NCBI GenBank assembly: GCA_038236965.1
Contig: JBBRZF010000016.1
Span: forward strand, 1-33,589
DNA from: JBBRZF01 sp038236965
GTDB taxonomy: Bacteria > Acidobacteriota > Terriglobia > Terriglobales > Acidobacteriaceae
Length of the DNA stretch: 33,589 nt
Direction of reading: 5' to 3'
Shown: positions 25,609 through 33,205 of the stretch, piece by piece
Position numbering within the stretch: position 1 is the stretch's first letter
How the letters are laid out: the number at the start of each line of letters is the position of its first letter
Notes under the pieces: model-generated
The model's database searches: none
What the model was told of the DNA's origin: nothing
The model's input: only the letters and a program-made list of their open reading frames with translations
Made by a program: the position numbers and the translations under genes

Positions 25609-25818
25609 CCTTCCTCGAAATCCCTTGCCTCACGGTTCGCGAGAATACGCAACGGCCCATCACAATCACGCTGGGCACCAGCACTCTCGTCGGCCGATCT
25701 GTAGAGAAGGGAGCGGGAACTGCGATGCGCGATCGAGGGCCGCGTGAAACGTGGCGCAATCCCACCGCTGTGGGACGGCTGTGCAGCGGAGCGCATCGCC
25801 GACATATTGGTTCCCTAA
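25609..25818 (+). pseudogene. C-terminal remnant of a UDP-GlcNAc 2-epimerase (wecB-like), frameshifted
   Basis: The first frame reads IPCLTVRENTQRPITIT and LGTSTLVGRSVE. After a frameshift near 25710 the +1 frame continues with ERELRCAIEGRVKRGAIPPL and WDGCAAERIADILVP, ending in TAA at 25816-25818. This is collinear with the last ~70 residues of the intact epimerase at 30825-31895. The first 102 bases align without gaps to 31680-31781 with 77 identities by my hand count. The N-terminal four fifths are absent: the fragment begins 33 bases after the broken nucleotidyltransferase. It has no start and is not expected to make a protein. Confidence 0.88.
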
Positions 25819-25958
25819 GCGCGGTTGAGCACTGTCCCGCTGAGGCGCGGCGCGGCGTCATTCGCATCTCTCACGTTACCTTCCGACTTACACTTTGGTA
25901 ATGCCCAAGTGACCTTCGTAATGGTGCGTCTGTGCGGGGTGCGTCATAACATCGTAGT

Positions 25959-26876
25959 GTGAGATTCAGAGCTGCGGTGATGGTCGCGCTGTTGGTCCTG
26001 GTTGTGCAGTTTGCAGCCAGTGCCGCCGAGGTGTCACCTCCGGCTCCGGCGGTCATGATTGATGTTGACGCTGGCCACCAGACGCTCGCTCTGATCAACG
26101 CAGCCCGCACTCAACAGGCGCTCGCGCCTCTGGTCTGGGACGACAGCCTCGCCCTCGCAGCCCAAAGCCACGCGGAATTGCTGGTGCGCAACCGGCAACT
26201 GTCCCATCAATTCCCCGACGAGCCAGCGCTGCAGCAGCGCATTTCCAAGGTTGACGCACGGTTTGGAATCTCTGGCGAGAACGTTGCGGTGAATTACGAC
26301 GCCGGCGGCGCGCATATTTCGTTCATGAATTCACCTGGCCATCGCGCCAACATCCTTAACTCAGAATTCGACTCGGTGGCCATCGCCGTCGTCCGCGATG
26401 GGGATCTGTTGTACTTCGTTGAAGATTTCGCTCACAGGCGTCCGGTGCTTTCGAATTCAGACGCGGCACAAGCTTTAGCGACACGCTTCGCCGGTCTTCG
26501 TACTCGAACCGGCACCCAGCCTATGCAGGAGTTCAGCGACAGTCGGCTGCAAGAGTGGGCTTGTGAAGATGCGAAAGCCGACAAATTGGGTACAGCCAAA
26601 GGCGCCATTCTTGGCGCTCAGTACGCGATTGCATTCAGCGCCTCCGAGCTGGACACGATTCCCGCGGGCCTCGCACATTTGATCGAAACGCAGATTGCGG
26701 TCGACCGATACTCTGCCGGCGTTTGTTATGCTCAAACGGCCCGATATCCGAACGGCCGCTACTTCGTCGCCCTGGCACTCTACGGCTCCAACGGCACGCC
26801 TTCGCGGACGTCGATCGCGACGAATCTCCCGGTCGGGTCTTCGATTCCGGGTGGAATACCCGAAAAAGCGAAGTAA
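25959..26876 (+). CDS. Secreted CAP-domain (SCP/PR1, YkwD-like) protein
   Basis: 305 residues from GTG; residues 1-23 are a signal peptide ending in ASAAE. The CAP domain spans about 38-165, with LALINAARTQQALAPLVWDDSLALAAQSHA, the histidine in QLSHQF, GENVAVNY, and the closing SPGHRANILNSEFDSVAIAV. The C-terminal ~130 residues are a separate region without recognised motifs. Bacterial CAP proteins are extracellular and mostly of unknown function, some being lipid-binding or associated with spore or wall surfaces. The upstream spacer has no clear promoter. Confidence 0.85.
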   Translation: MRFRAAVMVALLVLVVQFAASAAEVSPPAPAVMIDVDAGHQTLALINAARTQQALAPLVWDDSLALAAQSHAELLVRNRQLSHQFPDEPALQQRISKVDARFGISGENVAVNYDAGGAHISFMNSPGHRANILNSEFDSVAIAVVRDGDLLYFVEDFAHRRPVLSNSDAAQALATRFAGLRTRTGTQPMQEFSDSRLQEWACEDAKADKLGTAKGAILGAQYAIAFSASELDTIPAGLAHLIETQIAVDRYSAGVCYAQTARYPNGRYFVALALYGSNGTPSRTSIATNLPVGSSIPGGIPEKAK

Positions 26877-27095
26877 CCCTCCAAAAGTACCCAATAGAAC
26901 GCCGGCGGCAGGTTACGAAAGTTATTTGCGCAGGAGAGCTGGAAGCCGTAAGCTGCTCTTTGAATTTAGTTTGTCCTCCGGCCGAGTCTCGCAATTTTCC
27001 CCAGGTTTATGCACGTCGCCCAGTTCTCCCGCGAAAGGGAGTTGGGGTTAGCAGGATGCCACGCGATGTCTGGTGTGGCAGATTGGCAGGATGCT

Positions 27096-27842
27096 ATGAA
27101 ACGGTGGATCTATTCGGGAGCGATTCTACTTCTTCTCCTCGCCGCAGGGGTTCTTGGCGGCCTGAAAGCGCGCCGTGTCTTAGCGTGGGCGAATGCAGTG
27201 AGACCGCCCGTCTGGTCCGCTCCTGGCCTGACCTTCCGAGCGGCACGACCGGCATTTCCTTTCTCGATAGTTCCGGGTGGCGTGCACGAATGGAAAGAAC
27301 TACTTGATTCAGCCAACCGCGATCCGGTCGTGCGTCGACATTTTAGCGACGTTCGTATGGAAGGGCTGTACCCGACCCGCACGACAGCTCCGATGTTGGT
27401 GTATGTGTCCTATCGCGTCGGCGATGACGTACGCTGGACGAAGAACAAGATCAGAATCCCGGCAGGTGAACTGGTACTTACGGACGGCTATAACGTAGTC
27501 CGCGGTCGCTGCGGAAACCGGGTAAGGCAATTGCCGCCTCCTTTAGCAGGCACTACGCCTCCTCCGGAAGAAGAACCGCCGGAAATCGTGTTTGAGATTC
27601 CGGGGCCGCTCATCTCCGAGCCTCCTTTTGTAGCGCCAGTGCTGGTAGAACAAGCAGTCTCTAAACCGCCGGTGATCGTGTCGCCGCCGCCGCCGATTTG
27701 GCCTCCCATTGGGCCGCCCATCACGCCGCCTCTACCGCCGGTCGCCGTCACGCCGGAGCCCGGAACGTTGATGCTTTTCGTGTCCGGCATGGGAGTTCTT
27801 GGCGGCCTGAAGTGGCGTCTGCGCAAACGTACTCAACGCTGA
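27096..27842 (+). CDS. Membrane-anchored protein with Pro-rich stalk and PEP-CTERM sorting signal
   Basis: 248 residues from ATG at 27096 (GGCAGG lies six bases upstream). The open frame begins earlier, at 27009, but the signal anchor MKRWIYSGAILLLLLAAG starts here. A globular part (about 25-155) carries no known domain. It is followed by a very proline-rich stretch (about 155-220) that probably crosses the outer layer, then the PEP-CTERM signal: Val-Thr-Pro-Glu-Pro-Gly, a hydrophobic helix and a basic KWRLRKR tail. PEP-CTERM proteins are processed by an exosortase and linked to exopolysaccharide. The segment GVLGGLK occurs both after the N-terminal helix and in the C-terminal helix, with 17 identical bases. 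Confidence 0.8.
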   Translation: MKRWIYSGAILLLLLAAGVLGGLKARRVLAWANAVRPPVWSAPGLTFRAARPAFPFSIVPGGVHEWKELLDSANRDPVVRRHFSDVRMEGLYPTRTTAPMLVYVSYRVGDDVRWTKNKIRIPAGELVLTDGYNVVRGRCGNRVRQLPPPLAGTTPPPEEEPPEIVFEIPGPLISEPPFVAPVLVEQAVSKPPVIVSPPPPIWPPIGPPITPPLPPVAVTPEPGTLMLFVSGMGVLGGLKWRLRKRTQR

Positions 27843-27903
27843 GTTCGCAAAAGTTGGTGATCGAATCGCGCAATAAAAATGAAGGCCCAGAGCACTTCGC
27901 ACG

Positions 27904-28192
27904 CCGGTCATTGCGGGCGAATACCTTCACAAGGCAGTCGGGTATCTTGAGGGCCGTAAGCGCACCGACGCTCTGCTGATCGGCGGAGCGCCTCTTTGAT
28001 CTCGGCCAGTGCCTGGTCACGGGGGACGCGGTGGTCGAGAAACACCAAATCGAGATCCACCGACAAACGTGGCATGTCGCGGAAGAATAGGTTGATCGCT
28101 GTGCCGCCCTTGAGGGCAAATGCGCCGTCTTGGAACACGAGAGGAGCGACCTGCGTCAGGAGGAGTGCTGTGTTGAGATAGATTTGGTTCAT
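27904..28192 (-). pseudogene. Truncated, frameshifted AbiEii-type nucleotidyltransferase toxin
   Basis: It starts at ATG 28192-28190 overlapping the stop of the antitoxin gene (ATGA). The first ~70 residues match AbiEii closely: MNQIYLNTALLLTQVAP, ALKGGTAINLFF and RLSVDLDLVFLDHR, the last holding the catalytic acid pair of the nucleotidyltransferase fold. After RSAERR the original frame degenerates and stops at 27908, while the family pattern resumes in another frame as LKIPDCLVKVFARND. Nothing of the remaining ~200 residues expected for the family is found before the PEP-CTERM gene, which ends at 27842 on the opposite strand. The toxin is therefore most likely dead. Confidence 0.82.
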
Positions 28193-28923
28193 CGCGGTTT
28201 GAGCACCCACGTGTGGTTCCCGGAGCGAGACACCCATGGTCGATTGCTGCCGGTGGGCAACTCGTCTGGATTGAGCTTCGCCCTCCATGGCAAGGAAAAC
28301 TCGCCTCCGAGCTGGAGGCAGAGTCGCACGGTCTTGACGCTGGTACAGTTCTTCAGCAACTCTCGCAGCACGTCGGCGCGAAATCCGTAGGTGCTTTCCA
28401 CCAGCTCCCGTGCTTCCTGGAGAGGCTGGCGAACTCCCACCTCGCTGAGAAGTTCCAGCAGAGCGCGTTCCGGCATCGATACCCTCGGAGCCCCGGGGCG
28501 GCCTTCCAAGGGAGATACATGGAGCGGCGCGTCTGGCGGTTCGTGAAAGATTCGTTTACGGTGATATTCGCATGGAAATCGTTCGAGGAACCAGTCGGGC
28601 AGACGAGTCGCTGCCCAGCCATAGAGGTGTAATGTTTCCCCTTGCGCGACGTAATGGCGAACCCCATACCAGTCCAGTGCGGTTTTGCCGCCAACATGGA
28701 ATCCCTCGATCGCGCCTTCCAACAGACGCAAAGATGGGTGCAACGACAACGGTTCTCCGGGACGGGAATAAACCCCTCGCGCTAACCGGTTCAGCCACCC
28801 CGAGCGTACGTAGTGAACCGCGAGACTCGCTGATATACCCAGAACTGCCAGATCCGCCGCCGTCAACGGAGCTCCCGGCTGCAAGCAGGTATAGAGTGTC
28901 CTTAATTTGTTCGCAGTTGGCAT
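28189..28923 (-). CDS. AbiEi-family antitoxin (type IV toxin-antitoxin)
   Basis: 244 residues. The N-terminal winged-helix part (LTAADLAVLGISASLAVHYVRSGWL, then LARGVYSRPGE) and the following GAIEGFHVGGKTALDWYGVRH block are typical of AbiEi antitoxins, which bind their own promoter and counteract the nucleotidyltransferase toxin AbiEii. The reading frame is intact and its stop overlaps the toxin start in ATGA, the usual coupled arrangement. A perfect TATAAT lies 12 bases upstream of the ATG, so the leader would be very short. Since the partner toxin is broken, this may be a solitary, still expressed antitoxin. Confidence 0.86.
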   Translation of the reverse strand: MPTANKLRTLYTCLQPGAPLTAADLAVLGISASLAVHYVRSGWLNRLARGVYSRPGEPLSLHPSLRLLEGAIEGFHVGGKTALDWYGVRHYVAQGETLHLYGWAATRLPDWFLERFPCEYHRKRIFHEPPDAPLHVSPLEGRPGAPRVSMPERALLELLSEVGVRQPLQEARELVESTYGFRADVLRELLKNCTSVKTVRLCLQLGGEFSLPWRAKLNPDELPTGSNRPWVSRSGNHTWVLKPR

Positions 28924-28935
28924 AGCATGGCTACC

Positions 28936-28941
28936 ATTATA
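28936..28941 (-). promoter_or_regulatory. -10 hexamer of the AbiE antitoxin gene
   Basis: TATAAT on the minus strand (ATTATA on plus) ends 12 bases before the start codon at 28923. The surrounding DNA is A+T-rich. No clear -35 is seen, as might be expected of an autorepressed or weak promoter. Confidence 0.5.
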
Positions 28942-29044
28942 GCGAACTTTCTAAAGTTATCGACTATTTACTTATGAATGCAGATTTGGAAAAAGAAGAC
29001 CTGGAGCAAAGACTCCGGGGCTCCTCGTTTGTGGTCATTTCAAC

Positions 29045-30565
29045 TCACTTCACGTTGACGGACACCGTCCTGGTGGTTCGTCCGTACTGGTTAGTGGCAA
29101 CAAGCGTGTAGGTAGTTGTGGACGAGGGAGTCACGTTCAAACTGCTGCCTCGCACAGGACCCACCGGAGTAACGATCAAGTAGGATGCCCCGCTCACTGA
29201 CCAACTGAGCGTTACTGGAGTTCCCGCCGCAACGGTGGTTGAAGAGGCGCTGAAGCTGTTGATGCTCGGTGGGGGGCCTGTCGGTACGCTCGTATAGGTG
29301 TAGACAGGATTCATCGCGATCACTTCGAAGTCAGACGCCTTCACGTTGCCGAGCAGCGACAGATCACTGTTATTCCAGCGATCATCAGGCACGCCGCTGA
29401 TGAACATGGAACTGCCATTGTCAGCCATGATCATCCCGTACTTCTTCATGGCCTTCAGGATTACCTGATTCGCGGCTGAGTACTTCGATATATCGAAGCT
29501 AGCGCGAAGACGAACTCGCATGCCCATGGGAGCTGCGAGCGAGTCAGTTGAATTCGGCGCCCAATGGGACGCGGGCGGCACAAAGGCCTGACGGCTGCGT
29601 TGGAGGGTGAACCGGATGGCGTGATTGATCTCCCCACGCGCTACTTCGTCATAACGTATCAACCCGGCGAAGAGCGGGAGTCCTGCCGCGTCAACGGAAG
29701 TCCACGTATACGGTCGCTTTTCATCTCCGAGTAGGTCCCAAATAGCTGCGCCAGCCGCGTTCCAAGCACCATTGGCGGCGGGGTAGGCACTGTAAAGTTC
29801 GTAAATCCAGCAACGCGCATTGTCGATGACAACGACGTGGCGATCTCCTGAACTGGGATTTGGATCGCCTTCAATCGGTGCATTCGCAGGAATCGGCATT
29901 GGGCCTGGATCACCCTCATCCGCATAGCTGATGTTAATGGGTACTGACTTTTGGCTACCGTTCACTACCACGTAGGGAATCCCGATATATTGTCCGTTGT
30001 AGGTTCCCGCCCCGAAGTCAGCATGCAAGCCACGCGTGGCTCCAATGTAGTTCACAATCGCGGTTGAGTTCGAATCAATGGTCGCCGCCGATACATCCCG
30101 GTGCCAGGAACTTGAGGTCGCAAAGGGTTGGAATCCGTTCAAGCTTGCATTCTTGCCAAGGGCGATCGAATCGCAACTCGCAGTCGTTGCTGTTCCAGCA
30201 GCAGAGTATGTGTAGTCTCGTGAGTACCAGGCTCCCGTCGTGGATTTCGAGAAGAGTCTTACGTAGAGAGTCCTGCCATCCTTGGGCAAGTTTGAGATCG
30301 TACCCGAGCGGCTCGTTCCTTGAGTCGCACCATAAATGTCGCGCGCGCCTAACGTGCTGCCCAGATAAAGCGAATAGCTAACGATTGATGTGCCGCTCGT
30401 CCATCCGAACGTCACTGTGGTCGAGGTCAATTTTGTGCCCGGAACAGGTGTAGTCATAACCGCTGGCGCGGTAATGCAAATGGCGGGTAGCGCGATTGTC
30501 ATCATTGCCAAAAGAAAGGCATGAGACACGGACCTACGGAGCAGGGCAGCTACGAATACCTTCAT
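29045..30565 (-). CDS. Large secreted protein with Ig-like C-terminal domain, function unknown
   Basis: 506 residues with a signal peptide (about 1-31, basic start then LLAMMTIALPAICITA). Residues ~35-125 look like an all-beta fibronectin/Ig-type module (VTFGWTSGTSIVSYSLYLGS ... GRTLYVRLFS). The central ~130-415 segment (CDSIALGKNA, GTYNGQYIGIPYVVV, RHVVVIDNARCWIYELYSA, SHWAPNS, SMFISGVPDDRWNN) is a conserved-looking domain I cannot name. The end (~425-506) is an Ig-like domain of the type INSFSASSTTVAAGTPVTLSW. It is extracellular and may bind or process a polysaccharide, but no catalytic motif is claimed. It is a single gene, transcribed towards the AbiE remnant. Confidence 0.7.
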   Translation of the reverse strand: MKVFVAALLRRSVSHAFLLAMMTIALPAICITAPAVMTTPVPGTKLTSTTVTFGWTSGTSIVSYSLYLGSTLGARDIYGATQGTSRSGTISNLPKDGRTLYVRLFSKSTTGAWYSRDYTYSAAGTATTASCDSIALGKNASLNGFQPFATSSSWHRDVSAATIDSNSTAIVNYIGATRGLHADFGAGTYNGQYIGIPYVVVNGSQKSVPINISYADEGDPGPMPIPANAPIEGDPNPSSGDRHVVVIDNARCWIYELYSAYPAANGAWNAAGAAIWDLLGDEKRPYTWTSVDAAGLPLFAGLIRYDEVARGEINHAIRFTLQRSRQAFVPPASHWAPNSTDSLAAPMGMRVRLRASFDISKYSAANQVILKAMKKYGMIMADNGSSMFISGVPDDRWNNSDLSLLGNVKASDFEVIAMNPVYTYTSVPTGPPPSINSFSASSTTVAAGTPVTLSWSVSGASYLIVTPVGPVRGSSLNVTPSSTTTYTLVATNQYGRTTRTVSVNVK

Positions 30566-30824
30566 CGGGATCCTTCGGTTCTCGGAATTGACATTTAAGG
30601 AGTGTGTGCGGAGTTAGTAGCGCATGAGTAACCTCGGAAAAGATGTTAGCTGGCGTGGACTGAAATCGGTATAAGGGTTTCCCCTCATCGGACGTAGTCC
30701 TTCAAGCGCGGTCCGCCTTTTAGAATTGGAAGCAATCAGTGATAGTCCGAATCGAATCTGCACTCGTGCTCGGCAAACAGTATTGCTGCCTGTGCCATAA
30801 TGCTCGTTCGATTGGAGCTATGAC

Positions 30825-31895
30825 ATGTTGACGTTCTTGCATGTAGTGGGCGCGCGCCCTAACTTCATGAAGGTTGCACCGGTATTTCACGCGCTTGCGG
30901 CGAAGTCCGGAGTGAATCAGGTTCTGGTTCATACCGGTCAACATTACGATTTCAATATGTCCGAGGTATTTTTCCAGCAGTTGGGAATTCCCGCTCCGCA
31001 CTTCAATTTGAAGGTAGGCTCGGGCAGTCATGCTCAGCAGACGGCAGAAATAATGTCGCGTTTTGAACCGGTCGTACTTGATCAGCGACCGGACTGGACC
31101 TTGGTGTACGGCGATGTGAATTCAACGGTCGCGGCGGCCTTGGTATGCGCCAAACTTCTTCTTCCCGTTGCGCACGTCGAGGCGGGCTTACGCTCCCTTG
31201 ACCGGACGATGCCAGAGGAGATCAATCGCCTCTTGACCGACCAACTGGCCGATCTGTTGTTTACTCCTTCACAAGATGGCAACGACAATCTCGCGCTGGA
31301 AGGCGTGCCAGCCGATAAAATCCACCTCGTCGGCAACGTGATGATTGATACGTTGGTGCGAATGCTGCCTTTAGCTAAGCAACAGGGATGCGCCGACGCT
31401 CCTGACCGCTTCGCATTGGTTACGCTGCATCGCCCCGCAAATGTCGATGACATACCGTGGCTTAAGAACATGGTTGCGATGCTGCAGCGAATCAGTCACG
31501 ATCTGCCCATAATTTTCCCGATCCACCCCCGCACGCGTCAGCAATTGCAGGAAGCCGGTATTCAATTGAACGGCAACAGTGGTTTGACTTTTACCGAGCC
31601 GAAACCCTACCTCGAGTTCTTGGGGCTGCAGACTCGAGCGGCTGTTGTGATCACAGATTCGGGCGGTATTCAGGAAGAGACGACCTACCTAGGCATTCCT
31701 TGCCTCACCGTGCGTGAGAACACCGAGCGTCCTATCACCATCACATGCGGCACCAACACGCTGGTCGGCCGATCTATTGAAACGATAGAGCGCGAGCTAC
31801 GCAGCGTCATTCAAGGTCGAAAGAAGCACGGTACAATTCCTCCTCTATGGGACGGGCACGCCGCCGAACGTATCGCCGACGTCCTGGTGCCTTGA
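30825..31895 (+). CDS. wecB: UDP-N-acetylglucosamine 2-epimerase (non-hydrolysing)
   Basis: 356 residues, full family length. The enzyme converts UDP-GlcNAc to UDP-ManNAc, a precursor for surface and exopolysaccharides. Diagnostic blocks: GARPNFMKVAPV (N-terminal), HTGQHYD, VYGDVNSTVAAALV, HVEAGLRS, PEEINRLLTD, the TLHRPANVD segment, TDSGGIQEETTYLGIPC and RENTERPITI. A frameshifted scrap of a relative lies at 25609-25818. The gene is followed by a terminator-like hairpin and two genes for secreted PEP-CTERM-type proteins, consistent with a polysaccharide-linked sorting system. Confidence 0.96.
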   Translation: MLTFLHVVGARPNFMKVAPVFHALAAKSGVNQVLVHTGQHYDFNMSEVFFQQLGIPAPHFNLKVGSGSHAQQTAEIMSRFEPVVLDQRPDWTLVYGDVNSTVAAALVCAKLLLPVAHVEAGLRSLDRTMPEEINRLLTDQLADLLFTPSQDGNDNLALEGVPADKIHLVGNVMIDTLVRMLPLAKQQGCADAPDRFALVTLHRPANVDDIPWLKNMVAMLQRISHDLPIIFPIHPRTRQQLQEAGIQLNGNSGLTFTEPKPYLEFLGLQTRAAVVITDSGGIQEETTYLGIPCLTVRENTERPITITCGTNTLVGRSIETIERELRSVIQGRKKHGTIPPLWDGHAAERIADVLVP

Positions 31896-32054
31896 GTGCA
31901 CGATTAGTCACTGACCCTCGACCCCGCGCCTTTCCGGCACAACGTGGTGCAGCCCTGCGTTCGCAGCGACGGCACATAAGTGCCGCAGTGCCACCGCGCT
32001 TCTGACAAACAGTTGCGCAATGTCAAGTGCCCCAAGTGCCTAGGTCTTGGCCGG

Positions 32055-32076
32055 AGAGGCTTAAAGCCTCTTTCTT
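32055..32076 (+). terminator. Probable terminator after wecB
   Basis: A 7-bp perfect stem (32055-32061 with 32065-32071) has a three-base loop and is followed by TTCTT. It is 160 bases after the wecB stop; the rest of 31896-32054 shows no gene, only scattered GC-rich short inverted repeats. Confidence 0.55.
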
Positions 32077-32112
32077 GGAACAGCATACGGATGACTTTCC
32101 AAATAGGAACGC

Positions 32113-32128
32113 TGGCAACAACATTGCA
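32113..32128 (+). promoter_or_regulatory. Sigma-54 (RpoN) -24/-12 promoter of a PEP-CTERM gene
   Basis: TGGCA-ACAACA-TTGCA has the GG (32114-32115) and GC (32126-32127) dinucleotides exactly twelve bases apart and matches the consensus except at the two weakly conserved positions after TGGCA. The start point would be near 32139, leaving a ~75-base leader before the gene at 32215. Confidence 0.65.
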
Positions 32129-32214
32129 AGTCTTTGCTTCGCTGAGCACTCCATCGCTCATTTCAAAAAGGCCTATCCCTTGGTAGCCAGCTCGGCTGAA
32201 ATGGAGATGTGCTG

Positions 32215-32820
32215 ATGAAAAAAATCGCTTTACTGTCTGTAGCATTCCTGCTTCTTGCTGTTGTGCCGGCTGCATTCGCCGACACCTTCACCCTGACTAG
32301 CTACAGCGTTAGTCTCTACAATGTGCCCAATCCGAACAATGGCCTGGGCGTGAATTACAGCAATATCGCAACCACTCCGTCCTTTAACCTCACTACTGGT
32401 ATTCCGGTAAGTTTTAACTTGTTCCGCCTGTTTACCAACGAGACGGCTGTGAACTGGGATGATTGGCAACCTAAAAACATTTCGGTTGATTTCTTTTTCA
32501 ATCCGCCAGGTCAAGGCGGCACCGTTGACGGCCATACTGGCGGCTTCTCTTTGGGGGGCATTATCCAGAACGGTTGGGTGCACTGGAACGCACCAGTCAC
32601 CGTGAACTTTGCCAATGGCGGACAATACACGTTTAGCCTCGCAAATGCCGAATTTAACAAGGGTTGGTTCGGCTTGGATGGCGGCTGGTGCGATGGCGCA
32701 AACATCGAAGCAACATTGACGGAGACGGCGGCCCCGACACCTGAACCCGCTTCGCTTCTCTTGCTGGGCACGGGCCTCGCAGGTCTTGCTGGCGCGATCA
32801 AGCGCCGTTTTGTAGCGTGA
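32215..32820 (+). CDS. Secreted PEP-CTERM protein
   Basis: 201 residues from ATG at 32215; GGAGAT six bases upstream supports this against the in-frame GTG at 32209. The signal peptide MKKIALLSVAFLLLAVVPAAFA is followed by a small beta-rich, Asn/Gly-rich body with no recognised domain. The C-terminus is a textbook PEP-CTERM signal: Pro-Thr-Pro-Glu-Pro-Ala, a hydrophobic segment rich in Leu/Gly, and the basic end KRRF. It is expected to be exported and then processed by an exosortase not present in this window. A close sigma-54 promoter match upstream and a terminator downstream make it a single-gene unit. Confidence 0.9.
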   Translation: MKKIALLSVAFLLLAVVPAAFADTFTLTSYSVSLYNVPNPNNGLGVNYSNIATTPSFNLTTGIPVSFNLFRLFTNETAVNWDDWQPKNISVDFFFNPPGQGGTVDGHTGGFSLGGIIQNGWVHWNAPVTVNFANGGQYTFSLANAEFNKGWFGLDGGWCDGANIEATLTETAAPTPEPASLLLLGTGLAGLAGAIKRRFVA

Positions 32821-32869
32821 TGCGGTAAACCAGCTATTTCAACTCGACTCATGAAGCGCAAGAGGAAAC

Positions 32870-32892
32870 GCGGTGCGCGAGCACCGCTTTTT
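32870..32892 (+). terminator. Intrinsic terminator of the PEP-CTERM gene
   Basis: A perfect 7-bp GC-rich stem (32870-32876 with 32881-32887) with a GCGA loop is followed by TTTTTC. It starts 50 bases after the stop. Confidence 0.88.
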
Positions 32893-33092
32893 CTTTGTCA
32901 ATGGGCGGAGGGCCTTCGAGCCTGATTGAATACATTAACGAACAAACTCGCGCAGCTCGCCAATCCCGCAGCACTTACAATCAAGCCTTCCACGCAAATA
33001 CCCTTGGGCAGGGAACAGGGCAGTGACCTGCAAGTGTTTGCATACAGCTCCTGGAAAGTTCAAACAACCCCCTCATTTGCAATAGCTTAGTT
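32893..33092. other. Intergenic region, nothing recognised
   Basis: Together with its flanks this forms a 385-base spacer between the two secreted-protein genes. Apart from the terminator on its left and the sigma-54-like site on its right, I see no gene, RNA or repeat. Confidence 0.5.
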
Positions 33093-33108
33093 TGGCAATG
33101 AATGTGCC
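33093..33108 (+). promoter_or_regulatory. Weaker sigma-54-like site before the last gene
   Basis: TGGCA-ATGAAT-GTGCC keeps GG (33094-33095) and GC (33106-33107) at the correct twelve-base spacing, but the -12 element reads GTGC instead of TTGC. It lies 97 bases before the gene at 33206. Support comes mainly from the stronger site before the neighbouring PEP-CTERM gene. Confidence 0.4.
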
Positions 33109-33205
33109 TTACTTCTAACAGATACGCAACCTATCCTCAGAGTCGGAACAGAGTCTTCAAGGGGCATTTGGGGTCGGGCGTAATCATGTGAGGGAGAAAC
33201 TCCAA

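Noticed and set aside
25920..25960. Sigma-54 site before the CAP-domain gene
   Set aside because: A TGGTG...TGC pattern exists, but its GG-GC spacing is eleven, not twelve, and the flanks do not match.
28960..29044. Terminator after the Ig-domain gene
   Set aside because: A 5-bp GGAGC/GCTCC stem with a long loop precedes a T-rich tract on the minus strand; it is too weak to call.
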